DNA from: DAONDQ01 sp035402645 | Lineage (GTDB): Bacteria > Cloacimonadota > Cloacimonadia > Cloacimonadales > DAONDQ01 | Length of the DNA stretch: 26,425 nt | Direction: 5' to 3' | Assembly: GCA_035402645.1 (NCBI GenBank) | Contig: DAONDQ010000030.1 | Coordinates: 1-26,425, forward strand | In this document: in pieces, positions 16,000 to 23,426 of the stretch | How the letters are laid out: every line of letters starts with the position of its first letter | Numbering within the stretch: the stretch's first letter is position 1 | Made by a program: the position numbers and the translations under genes | Notes under the pieces: model-generated | Told to the model about the DNA's origin: nothing | Databases searched by the model: none | What the model saw: only the letters and a program-made list of their open reading frames with translations

Positions 16000-17676
16000 T
16001 CAAATGTCGAAAGTTATGGTGCGAACCATGCCCTGCTGTTTCCAGATCATGGCATATTGTCTGCCATTCAGCACCTGTTTTTGCACTTCTTCACGTTCTG
16101 ATTTGAAAAAATGTGCCCGTCGTATGTCATCGGGATGCAGTGAATGTTCCTTCCAAAAACCATCTGTTGAAGGTAAGTTATGCAGGTGGGAGAGTAATAT
16201 CTCCTTGGCTTCCTGCAGTAGATGCAGCGGTAGGAATTTGGGATAAGGAAGATTGGAAGGAAAGATCATCCAGTCCCACAGAAGCAGCTCATCCAGCATA
16301 TTTTTGTTATCCTGCTGATAACGAGTGTAGAACGACTGTAGGATTTTTGCCTTCTTCAGCCAGTCCTTCGTGTTCAAGTCAGCACCGATATCACGAATAT
16401 GCTCCACCAGCAATTCCAGCTTCTCAAATCCCTTCCCATTCTCCAGGTCGAATACTTGATTGATAACCGATGTGAAATGACCTGCGGTGATATAATTGTT
16501 CAGAACCGCTTCCAGTTTCTCACAGGATTGGATTTCGGTAAAACTGATCCATTTATTGAATAGAATTCGATACGGAGGTGTGCCCTGGTACTGCATTCCA
16601 TATTCATGTACCTTTTCAGTCATGATCGTTCCCGGGAGAACTTTCAGAAAACCCAGTTGCAGATGATCCGGATGAAGAGTGAGCAATTCGCTGACAGTTT
16701 GACCCAGCATGGTTTTACCTTCACCCGGTAATCCAACAATTGCATCATAGTGCTGGTGAATCTGGTGAAACTGCCTGAGTTTCATCAGGTTGGGCTTGAT
16801 CTCGTCCCATGTCCCAGTCCTGCCGATCTCTCGCAATGTGCCTGCATGAATGCTTTGGATACCAATCTCGAATTGGAATCTGCCAACCGGAACCTGTCTG
16901 AAGATCTCGAAATCCTCATCCTCGAGATACAGGGGATGAATCTCAAAATGATACATGATATCGGGTGATTCTTTCAAAATGAAACACCAGATTTCACGGG
17001 CGAACTCACGATTGACATTGAAGCTTCGATCGATAAACTTGATGATGAAAGGCTCAAATTCCCAGAGTTTTCTTATCTCCTGTTTCACCGTCTCTATATC
17101 CCTGAATTCAAGCGGCTGATCATCTCGTGACGACAAACAGTAGGAACAATGGAACGGACAGCCTCTGCTTGCTTCATAATATACATATTTATTCCGTAAA
17201 TTCCCGCAATCTTCCTTACGGTACGGAAAGGGAAGGGATGCAAAATTCTGATTCGGAATTTGTATGATCTTCTCCGGATGATTGAAATTGCATTCTGCCA
17301 GGAAGCGAAAACCTGCTTCACCCGCTCCGCAGACGATGTAATCGATAGCGGGGAATTCATTCAACCAGGAATCAGCATTAAAACTGACTTCCGGACCGCC
17401 TAATACGATCTTCACATCTGCAAGCAGTTTCCGAATCTCAGGGAGAAGCATCCTTACATACATGGTATTCCATATATACACTGAAATACCAATGACCTGG
17501 GGGCTTTTCTGCAGCATGACATCAAGTACGTTGAAAACATCATCATGGATCGTGAATTCATGAATGCGGGTTTCATACGGCAAATCACCGACAGCGGTTC
17601 GTAACGAATACAATGCCGGATTCGAATGAGTGTAGCGTGCATTGAAACTGATCAGGAGCAGATTATTGTTCATCAT
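16000..17676 (-). CDS. cobalamin-binding-domain radical SAM protein, DUF4080 type
   Basis: A 558-residue iron-sulfur enzyme of unknown substrate. The N-terminal 120 residues look like a B12-binding-type Rossmann domain (LLLISFNARYTHSNPALYSLR, VIGISVYIWN, IVLGGPEVS, IVCGAGE). The radical SAM core begins near 165, with the cluster motif C173-x3-C177-x2-C180 in SRGCPFHCSYC. It continues through FIDRSFN, FEIGIQS and IVGLPGE motifs common to the B12-radical SAM class. The C-terminal 200 residues match the DUF4080 pattern as I recall it (KVLPGTIM, YITAGHFTSV). The canonical DxHxxG of true cobalamin binders is not evident, so B12 use is unproven. Two adjacent ATG codons are possible starts, with only a weak GGGAT upstream. 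A hairpin repeat begins 9 nt upstream of the start. Confidence 0.85.
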   Translation of the reverse strand: MMNNNLLLISFNARYTHSNPALYSLRTAVGDLPYETRIHEFTIHDDVFNVLDVMLQKSPQVIGISVYIWNTMYVRMLLPEIRKLLADVKIVLGGPEVSFNADSWLNEFPAIDYIVCGAGEAGFRFLAECNFNHPEKIIQIPNQNFASLPFPYRKEDCGNLRNKYVYYEASRGCPFHCSYCLSSRDDQPLEFRDIETVKQEIRKLWEFEPFIIKFIDRSFNVNREFAREIWCFILKESPDIMYHFEIHPLYLEDEDFEIFRQVPVGRFQFEIGIQSIHAGTLREIGRTGTWDEIKPNLMKLRQFHQIHQHYDAIVGLPGEGKTMLGQTVSELLTLHPDHLQLGFLKVLPGTIMTEKVHEYGMQYQGTPPYRILFNKWISFTEIQSCEKLEAVLNNYITAGHFTSVINQVFDLENGKGFEKLELLVEHIRDIGADLNTKDWLKKAKILQSFYTRYQQDNKNMLDELLLWDWMIFPSNLPYPKFLPLHLLQEAKEILLSHLHNLPSTDGFWKEHSLHPDDIRRAHFFKSEREEVQKQVLNGRQYAMIWKQQGMVRTITFDI

Positions 17677-17684
17677 ATCCCGTA

Positions 17685-17707
17685 GAGACGACCTATATGG
17701 GCGTCTC
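17685..17707 (+). repeat. GACGACC hairpin repeat, copy F1
   Basis: GAGACGACC-TATAT-GGGCGTCTC folds into a stem interrupted by one A.G mismatch, followed on the + strand by a run of T. It lies only 9 nt upstream of the radical SAM start, inside its leader, where it could affect translation or act as a terminator for + strand transcripts. Confidence 0.65.
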
Positions 17708-17730
17708 TTTTTTTTTCAAATTTGGGTAAA

Positions 17731-17750
17731 AGACGACCTATACAGGCGTC
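17731..17750 (+). repeat. GACGACC hairpin repeat, copy F2
   Basis: AGACGACCTATACAGGCGTC is a shorter copy of F1 in the same orientation. The stem GACG/CGTC with CC/GG is kept, with a bulged A. It is 23 nt from F1, in the divergent gap between the radical SAM and lon genes. Confidence 0.65.
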
Positions 17751-17772
17751 CATATATTTCCTTTTTCTTTCT

Positions 17773-17795
17773 GAGACACCCTTGTAGGTCGTCTC
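17773..17795 (-). repeat. GACGACC hairpin repeat, copy F3 (inverted)
   Basis: On the minus strand it reads GAGACGACCTACAAGGGTGTC plus TC, the inverted relative of F1 and F2. One stem pair has become a G.T wobble and the loop has changed, but the hairpin survives. It is the third of three copies in this 244-nt gap, which holds no gene. Confidence 0.65.
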
Positions 17796-17871
17796 TCCAA
17801 GATGGATGATTGATTTGCCACAGTTGTCAAGCAGTCTTTTCCACCATAGAATTTCATTTGACATATGTGCT

Positions 17872-17884
17872 GTTCTGAAAGAAC
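17872..17884. promoter_or_regulatory. short palindrome upstream of lon, possible operator
   Basis: GTTCT-GAA-AGAAC is a perfect 5-bp inverted repeat upstream of a -10-like TATAAA (17894-17899) and the lon ribosome site. A regulator-binding role is only a guess. No CIRCE element is present. Confidence 0.2.
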
Positions 17885-17920
17885 TGGAAAGAGTATAAAT
17901 GTGAATATTTTGGAGGATTA

Positions 17921-20269
17921 ATGCCCAAGTTGAAAAAAGTAGGCGAAGTGCAAATGAACACTACTTATGATGTAATCCCACTTCGCCGAATGATCATTGC
18001 CCCAACGATGATTGTCCCGTTACTGATTGGTAGGAGTGCAACGCTGTCTGCAGCCGACCATTCTCTGAAAGGCAATCATTATGTGATATGCGTACCCCAG
18101 AAAAGAGACTTGGACAATCAGAAGAATCCCACTGCATCTGATCTTTACCGGTATGGCACCATCTGTAACATCGTACAACATTTTCCGCTTCCTGACGGCA
18201 ATATGCGATTACTGCTGCATGGCTTGTTCCGCGTGCGGATCGATCGATTCGTTCGAGTTGGAGACCAATTGCGCGCAACCTACTCTCTTGCACCGATGAC
18301 CAGGATTCCTTCGAGTCCAAGAGGTACAGCATACCTGAGAAATTTGAAGAATGCATTCGAGAATTATGCAAAATTGAATAAGAATCTGCCTGACGAGTTG
18401 CTGAAGGACTTCGACAGCCTGACGCAACTGGAAGATTGTTTCTATTTCATTCTTACATATATTGAACAGGATTTGAAAACCAAGGAAAGAATTTACGAGA
18501 TAGATAACTTGAGTGAAAGTATTCAAGCCTTATTGCGCATACTTCATAATGAAGTGGAAATCATGAAACTGGAAAGGCAGATCGAAGGAAAGGTCAAGCA
18601 GACGCTTAGTAAGCTCCAGAAGGAGTACTATCTCACCGAACAATTGAAGATCATCCACAAGGAACTGGGTATCACCAAAGAAGCGGAAGATGAGTTAATC
18701 GAACTTCGCAAGCAGGTGGAAAAGGCGAATCTCAGTCCCGAAGCACGCCAGCATGCAGAAGAGGAACTGAAGAAACTCGAACGGCTGACGCAGCATGCCC
18801 AAGATTACAGTGTCATTTATGGATATATCAATTGGATACTCGAAATCCCATGGGATCCCAGGAAGAGCAAGGACATCGACCTGCAAACGGCGGAGGATAT
18901 CCTGAACGAAGACCACTATGGTCTGGAAAAGGTCAAGGAACGCATCGTCGAATTTCTTGCCGTGATGAAGATGTCGCAAAAAACAACAGGTCAAATCCTG
19001 TGCTTTGTGGGACCTCCCGGAGTTGGAAAGACTTCATTGGGAAAATCCATTGCCCGTGCATTGGATCGTGACTTCATTCGTATTTCCCTCGGTGGTGTAC
19101 GTGATGAGGCTGAAATCAGGGGTCACAGACGCACTTACGTGGCGGCTTTACCCGGTGTCATCATGCAGAGCATGAAGAAGGCTGGAAGTACAAATCCGCT
19201 CATCATGATGGATGAGATCGATAAAATGAGCATGGATTTCAGGGGTGACCCGTCTGCAGCTTTGCTGGAAGTGCTCGATCCGGAGCAGAATTTCAATTTC
19301 CGTGACCACTTCCTTGATTTCGGTTATGATCTGTCCCATGTGCTGTTCATCACGACAGCAAACCATCTTGGTTCTATTCCAAGACCCTTGATCGACCGCA
19401 TGGAGATTCTCTATCTTCCGGGTTACACGCAGTATGAAAAACTCAATATTGCCAAGCGACACCTGATACCCAAGCAGCTTGAAAAGCACGAAGTCAATGG
19501 AAAGTTGGATATCAAGTTCGAAGATATGGCGATTGAGAAGATCATCTCCCTCTATACCCGCGAAGCAGGTGTCCGTGAACTGGAAAGAAAGATATCTGCC
19601 GTGATCCGTAAGATCGTGAAGAACTATATGAAAGACAGCAAAATGAGTAAATTCAAGATCAAACCTCAAGATATAGAGAAATATCTCGGCATCCCTGAAC
19701 ATCTCTATTCGGATATCAACCGTGAAGATGCAGTGGGCATCGTAACGGGACTTGCCTGGACCTCTGCCGGTGGTGAGACACTGCAGGTGGAGACAGTCAA
19801 GATGAAGGGAGAAGGAAAGATCAAACTCACGGGGAATCTCGGTGAAGTCATGAAGGCATCTGCCCAGGCAGCTTATTCATTTGCCCGCAAACATGCAACA
19901 GAATATGGAATCGAGGAGGACTTCAATAAGAAATACGACCTTCACCTCCATATTCCGGAAGGGGCAATTCCAAAAGATGGTCCTTCCGCAGGTGTGACAA
20001 TGGTCACTTCCATCGTGTCCGTGCTTTCCGACAGACCTGTTGATCACAATGTGGCGATGACAGGCGAGATCACGCTATCGGGGAAAGTCCTGCCCATTGG
20101 CGGTCTTGCCGAAAAGATGATCGCTGCCAAGCGTGCAGGAATCACGACCATCATCATTCCCGAAAAGAACCGCCCCAGTCTCAGTGAGATTGCTGCGGAG
20201 ATCAAGGAAGGGATGAATATCCATTTCGCTGAAACCATAGACGATGTTTTGAAAATAGCACTGAAATAA
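17921..20269 (+). CDS. lon: ATP-dependent Lon protease
   Basis: A 782-residue cytoplasmic AAA+ serine protease that degrades misfolded and regulatory proteins. It has the N-terminal substrate-binding LAN domain (about 15-205), a coiled-coil linker (about 215-300, EGKVKQTLSKLQKEYYLTEQ), the AAA+ module with Walker A GPPGVGKT (about 363-370), Walker B LIMMDEIDK and sensor NHLGSIPRPLIDRME. The C-terminal LonA protease domain has catalytic Ser in PKDGPSAGV (about 687) and Lys in SGKVLPIGG (about 729). Length is typical of LonA. GGAGG stands 4 nt before the ATG. The stop codon touches the next ATG (TAAATG), so the following small gene is probably co-translated. Confidence 0.97.
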   Translation: MPKLKKVGEVQMNTTYDVIPLRRMIIAPTMIVPLLIGRSATLSAADHSLKGNHYVICVPQKRDLDNQKNPTASDLYRYGTICNIVQHFPLPDGNMRLLLHGLFRVRIDRFVRVGDQLRATYSLAPMTRIPSSPRGTAYLRNLKNAFENYAKLNKNLPDELLKDFDSLTQLEDCFYFILTYIEQDLKTKERIYEIDNLSESIQALLRILHNEVEIMKLERQIEGKVKQTLSKLQKEYYLTEQLKIIHKELGITKEAEDELIELRKQVEKANLSPEARQHAEEELKKLERLTQHAQDYSVIYGYINWILEIPWDPRKSKDIDLQTAEDILNEDHYGLEKVKERIVEFLAVMKMSQKTTGQILCFVGPPGVGKTSLGKSIARALDRDFIRISLGGVRDEAEIRGHRRTYVAALPGVIMQSMKKAGSTNPLIMMDEIDKMSMDFRGDPSAALLEVLDPEQNFNFRDHFLDFGYDLSHVLFITTANHLGSIPRPLIDRMEILYLPGYTQYEKLNIAKRHLIPKQLEKHEVNGKLDIKFEDMAIEKIISLYTREAGVRELERKISAVIRKIVKNYMKDSKMSKFKIKPQDIEKYLGIPEHLYSDINREDAVGIVTGLAWTSAGGETLQVETVKMKGEGKIKLTGNLGEVMKASAQAAYSFARKHATEYGIEEDFNKKYDLHLHIPEGAIPKDGPSAGVTMVTSIVSVLSDRPVDHNVAMTGEITLSGKVLPIGGLAEKMIAAKRAGITTIIIPEKNRPSLSEIAAEIKEGMNIHFAETIDDVLKIALK

Positions 20270-20524
20270 ATGCAATTTGAATTTAAGGAACATACTCAAC
20301 TGCAGGATGGGACACATCGCTTCATCCTGCAGGTTGAACCAGCCACTTTAGTACTTGTTGGTTTCCTGCTTGAATCCTTCGATGGACTATTCAATTACAC
20401 AACCATCGATGATAAGAACTCTCTTCTCCAAGTTGATTTTCTGAATGATTCCTATGAAGATGGGAAAAGGATTTTGGATTTCATGAAGGAGTGGGGGCAG
20501 AAGAGATTAGGAAATAGGAAATAG
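20270..20524 (+). CDS. small DUF4911-like protein cotranscribed with lon
   Basis: An 84-residue soluble protein beginning immediately after the lon stop codon. It has no signal peptide or membrane segment. The pattern (VEPATLVLVGFLLESFDGLFNYTTIDDKNSLLQVDFL...DGKRILDFM) resembles the short DUF4911 family as I recall it, whose function is unknown. Abutting lon (TAAATG) argues for translational coupling, since no separate strong ribosome site is visible. A small ferredoxin-like or ACT-like fold is possible, but this is a guess. Confidence 0.6.
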   Translation: MQFEFKEHTQLQDGTHRFILQVEPATLVLVGFLLESFDGLFNYTTIDDKNSLLQVDFLNDSYEDGKRILDFMKEWGQKRLGNRK

Positions 20525-20603
20525 CGAATAGCCCATAAAAAGTTACTATATTCATTTCCTGCGATAAATAAGAATCTATTACTATGCTTAGGTACACTAA
20601 TAT

Positions 20604-20630
20604 GTCATCCTTGCGAATGTGAGGATCCAG
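20604..20630 (+). repeat. GIY-YIG-associated palindromic repeat, copy E1
   Basis: GTCATCCTTGCGAATGTGAGGATCCAG: an 8-bp stem (ATCCTTGC/GTGAGGAT) around loop GAAT, including two G.T pairs, flanked by GTC and CCAG. It is the most wobble-rich of the four copies. It lies 27 nt from E2, in the same orientation. Confidence 0.8.
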
Positions 20631-20657
20631 TTAGATAACCACATTGCCCCCTTATAT

Positions 20658-20683
20658 GTCATCCTTGCGAATGCGAGGATCCA
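20658..20683 (+). repeat. GIY-YIG-associated palindromic repeat, copy E2
   Basis: Same element as E1, with stem ATCCTTGC/GCGAGGAT. It ends 4 nt short of the stop codon of the GIY-YIG gene, so repeat and gene are practically contiguous. Confidence 0.85.
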
Positions 20684-20687
20684 TGTT

Positions 20688-20984
20688 TCAAAACTCAAAA
20701 CTATCCCATTCTGTAATATCTTCCCAATTCGGATTTGTTTCTTCTATCAACTTGATTTTCCATTCTCTCTTCCAATGTTTGATTTGCTTTTCTCTTAGTA
20801 TCGCTTCCATTGGTGTTGAGAATATCTCCAGATGAACTAATGTTGTCACATCGTATTTGTCTGTAAAACCTTCAATAAGATGCTGTCTGTGAGTGTTGAG
20901 ACGCTGCTCGAGATTGCCTGTCATGCCAACGTAAATTGTTCCGTTACGTTCACTAGCCAATATGTAAGTATAAAAATGTTTCAT
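20688..20984 (-). CDS. GIY-YIG nuclease-fold protein (UPF0213/YhbQ-like)
   Basis: A 98-residue single-domain GIY-YIG protein. The motif reads YTYILASERNGTIYVGMTG, followed by the arginine helix LEQRLNTHRQH (catalytic Arg), and the glutamate in AILREKQIKHWKREWK, so the usual active-site residues are present. Stand-alone members of this size are common, and their biological role is poorly defined. The ATG follows GGAGG with a 5-nt spacer. Copies of one palindromic repeat surround it: E2 abuts its stop codon and E3 lies 36 nt before its start. It is isolated from its neighbours and transcribed opposite to lon. Confidence 0.9.
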   Translation of the reverse strand: MKHFYTYILASERNGTIYVGMTGNLEQRLNTHRQHLIEGFTDKYDVTTLVHLEIFSTPMEAILREKQIKHWKREWKIKLIEETNPNWEDITEWDSFEF

Positions 20985-21020
20985 GCATCCTCCAATCCAA
21001 AAAAGCAGAGCAGTCAGGTC

Positions 21021-21047
21021 CTGGATCCCCGCCTTCGCGAGGATGAC
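21021..21047 (-). repeat. GIY-YIG-associated palindromic repeat, copy E3 (inverted)
   Basis: It reads CTGGATCCCCGCC, then TTCGCGAGGATGAC on the + strand, the inverse of E4 and E2. The stem is GC-richer than in E1/E2. Located just upstream of the GIY-YIG gene's ribosome site. Confidence 0.85.
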
Positions 21048-21137
21048 TAAATATATAGTCCTATTTTCCTTAAGTAAAACTTCTATTTAATAATATTCGT
21101 CACTATTATTTATTAAAAAAACGAATCAAAAGTTACG

Positions 21138-21164
21138 GTCATCCTCGCGAAGGCGGGGATCCAG
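21138..21164 (+). repeat. GIY-YIG-associated palindromic repeat, copy E4
   Basis: GTCATCCTCGCGAAGG, then CGGGGATCCAG, with an 8-bp stem around loop GAAG. Copies of this general form are widespread in bacterial genomes as I recall. It lies 90 nt from E3, in inverted orientation, with A/T-rich non-coding DNA between. Confidence 0.85.
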
Positions 21165-21205
21165 AACTCATTCTTCGTTCCTTTATTTCCCAAAATCTAG
21201 TATCT

Positions 21206-22147
21206 CTATAGCCCACCCAAATACTTCACAAACGTATACTCCCCTTTCTGCAATGTCTCTTTCCCCTTTGAGGCATCCGAATACTGCACTACCATGGTCT
21301 TTCCATCCTGTAACACCGATACATGCAGATAACCCGGCGGGCAATACCCGAGCGGCCTGGTAATCGAGCCTGTATTCAGCACAAGCGCCCCATGATCTTC
21401 GAACCCGGGTACTTCCTTCCTGCTGAAGAAATGTGTTGTTCCTGATAATACGAGATCACATTTCTCCATCACAGTCTTTCGTTGTGAAGGAGAGAGTTGG
21501 TCAATCCAGAATCCGTACTGGGAATGCGCACAGGCAATGATGATATCGTGTTTGCCTTTGCTTATCGAATTGATAGTGCTGATGAGATACGCTTTGGAAT
21601 CAGACTTGAAAGCAATTGAATCCTGCGGTGGCTGATCGGGATAATGAAGCATGATAAGATGAACGGTCCAGTCCTTTACCGGGATTCTTGCATAGTATTC
21701 AACGCCATTGTCTCGGATTGTGACACTCTGTCTCTTTTGCAGACTCACTTCTTTAAAGAAGGCTCTTCCTGCTCCCCAGTCAGCCTGGCTGGAACCGTAA
21801 TACTGGTTCTCACCGTCGGCAGCACAGGGGTAAAAGTGATCCTGCCACCATTGATTGTCATGCAGGAAAGTGATGAATTCATCCTTCCCCTTCTTCTTCA
21901 CATGGTCACCCAAACCAATCACAAAAGCATCATTGTCGCTTTTTATCCAATTGATCATGTGAGAAAAGGATTTCATTCCTGCAGGAGAATCACCTTCATT
22001 GTCACTGAAAACCGAAAAGGAGAACTCTGTGTGAGCCTTCAGTTGCTTATCATTGTGAATCCCTGTAAGAGATGGATTCTCCACGGAAGTGCCTTGAATC
22101 GAATAAAAAAGAAGGAAAAAGAATGAAAGAAGAAAAATCTTCTTCAT
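21206..22147 (-). CDS. exported divergent calcineurin-like metallophosphatase
   Basis: A 313-residue protein with a signal peptide (MKKIFLLSFFFLLFYSIQG). The ATG at 22147 is preferred over a TTG start at 22162 that overlaps the upstream gene. The fold is suggested by motifs in metallophosphatase order: VFSDNEGD (D49), GLGDHVKKKG (D81), ADGENQYYG where GNHE is expected, ACAHSQ, and LSGTTHFF where GHxH is expected. Compared with the family, the first-motif DxH reads DNE and several ligands are altered, so metal binding and catalysis are doubtful or specialised. It lies 7 nt after the permease stop and is probably the last gene of the secA-topA-permease block. A purple-acid-phosphatase-like enzyme or an inactive binding protein are both possible. 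Confidence 0.65.
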   Translation of the reverse strand: MKKIFLLSFFFLLFYSIQGTSVENPSLTGIHNDKQLKAHTEFSFSVFSDNEGDSPAGMKSFSHMINWIKSDNDAFVIGLGDHVKKKGKDEFITFLHDNQWWQDHFYPCAADGENQYYGSSQADWGAGRAFFKEVSLQKRQSVTIRDNGVEYYARIPVKDWTVHLIMLHYPDQPPQDSIAFKSDSKAYLISTINSISKGKHDIIIACAHSQYGFWIDQLSPSQRKTVMEKCDLVLSGTTHFFSRKEVPGFEDHGALVLNTGSITRPLGYCPPGYLHVSVLQDGKTMVVQYSDASKGKETLQKGEYTFVKYLGGL

Positions 22148-22154
22148 GTATGAC

Positions 22155-23426
22155 TTATTCAAAGTAGAATATAGCTTGGATCGGATTGATCTTTGCTGCC
22201 TTCAAAGCAGGATAAAGTCCGGAAATGAAGCCAATAAAGAGAGAAAAGCCAATACCGATGAGAATGCCCTGCGCCGGAATCGGCAGGGACATATGGATCG
22301 CTGCTGAGACGATTTTAAGCAGCACCGATGCAATTAAAATACCGAATAAAGACCCCAGCGCAGCCAGAGTGACTGCTTCCATGATGAAGTAAAAGAAGAT
22401 ATCACCTTCTGTTGCTCCAACACTCTTACGGACACCAATCTCCATCATTCTTTCATTGATGGAAATGAGTAGTGTACTGAATAAACCGATTCCACCAACA
22501 ACAAGAGAAATGGATGCAATGGCAAAGAGCGTAATATTCCACTTTTGGAAAGCACTGCTGATCTCTTTATTGATTTGGAGAAGCAACGCTCCAATATTCT
22601 GAAATGAGAAATTCTGATACATACCACGTTCTGTCAGGAGTATCTGACGTGCCTTATTCTTCAAGGGAGCGAATGCTGCATCGTCCTTCGCCTGAAGATA
22701 CATGTAATCCACTGCATTATTCGAACGAAGATAACGTGCACCTGTTTCAAGTGGGATATACACTGCTTTCAGGTCGTTTTCACGTTCCCAGTTGTTGAAT
22801 TGCATCCCCCCACGATTCATCTGGTCTTTATTCAGGACTCCCACGACACGATAACGGATTCCACCCACTGATATGATCTGTCCCAGGGGATCCTTGCCCT
22901 CGAAATACTTCTTCACGAAATTAAATCCGAGAATGCAGACCTTTTCAGCATTTTCAGATTCAAAAGAACGGAAAAACCTGCCTGATTTGATCACATAGGT
23001 CTTATTAATAAAGAATGAATTGTTGGTTGCACGAAGTTGAACAAGTTCCTGTTTATCATTGTTCATGAACATCTGGCGATCTTCAATCATGCCATAGATT
23101 GACTTCAGATCCAGTTTCTTCTTCAATACCTGGTAATCTTCAATATCCAAGGGTTTCACATTCTCAGCAGTCTTGGTCGTGGAAGATACACCTATATTCC
23201 CCATTTCCATGTAGAAATTGGAATTTGCCCCGGTAATAATGATTGAACGGTTCCAGCCCATTCCCTCCATGTTGGTTTTCACGAGGGTTTTCAAGCCGTA
23301 GATCGAGGAGAACATGGTCACGACAGCCATCACGCCTATCACGATTCCCATGAGTGTGAGAATCGATCTCAGCTTGTGAGAGAAAATCGACTGTAGGCTG
23401 CTTCGCAGACCATCATAAAGATGCAT
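22155..23426 (-). CDS. MacB/FtsX-type ABC transporter permease
   Basis: A 423-residue inner-membrane protein of the MacB/LolE type. It has one N-terminal transmembrane helix (about 20-42, after the amphipathic SLQSIFSHKLRS), then a periplasmic MacB-PCD-like domain of about 230 residues. Three C-terminal helices form the FtsX domain, with the signature NERMMEIGVRKSVGA and terminal PALKAAKINPIQAI. Such permeases work with a separate ATPase and transmit force to periplasmic or outer-membrane processes rather than moving substrate through the membrane. The ATG shares one base with the topA stop (TGATG), indicating coupling. No MacB-type ATPase is encoded in this window, so its partner must lie elsewhere. 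Substrate unknown. Confidence 0.88.
   Translation of the reverse strand: MHLYDGLRSSLQSIFSHKLRSILTLMGIVIGVMAVVTMFSSIYGLKTLVKTNMEGMGWNRSIIITGANSNFYMEMGNIGVSSTTKTAENVKPLDIEDYQVLKKKLDLKSIYGMIEDRQMFMNNDKQELVQLRATNNSFFINKTYVIKSGRFFRSFESENAEKVCILGFNFVKKYFEGKDPLGQIISVGGIRYRVVGVLNKDQMNRGGMQFNNWERENDLKAVYIPLETGARYLRSNNAVDYMYLQAKDDAAFAPLKNKARQILLTERGMYQNFSFQNIGALLLQINKEISSAFQKWNITLFAIASISLVVGGIGLFSTLLISINERMMEIGVRKSVGATEGDIFFYFIMEAVTLAALGSLFGILIASVLLKIVSAAIHMSLPIPAQGILIGIGFSLFIGFISGLYPALKAAKINPIQAIFYFE

Noticed and set aside
17673..17864. 63-codon minus-strand reading frame upstream of the radical SAM gene
   Set aside because: It runs across the F hairpin repeats, has no recognisable domain or ribosome site, and is best explained by repeat sequence.
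17858..17899. lon promoter from TTGACA (17858-17863) and TATAAA (17894-17899)
   Set aside because: The spacer is 30 bp, far from 16-18; each box alone lacks a convincing partner.
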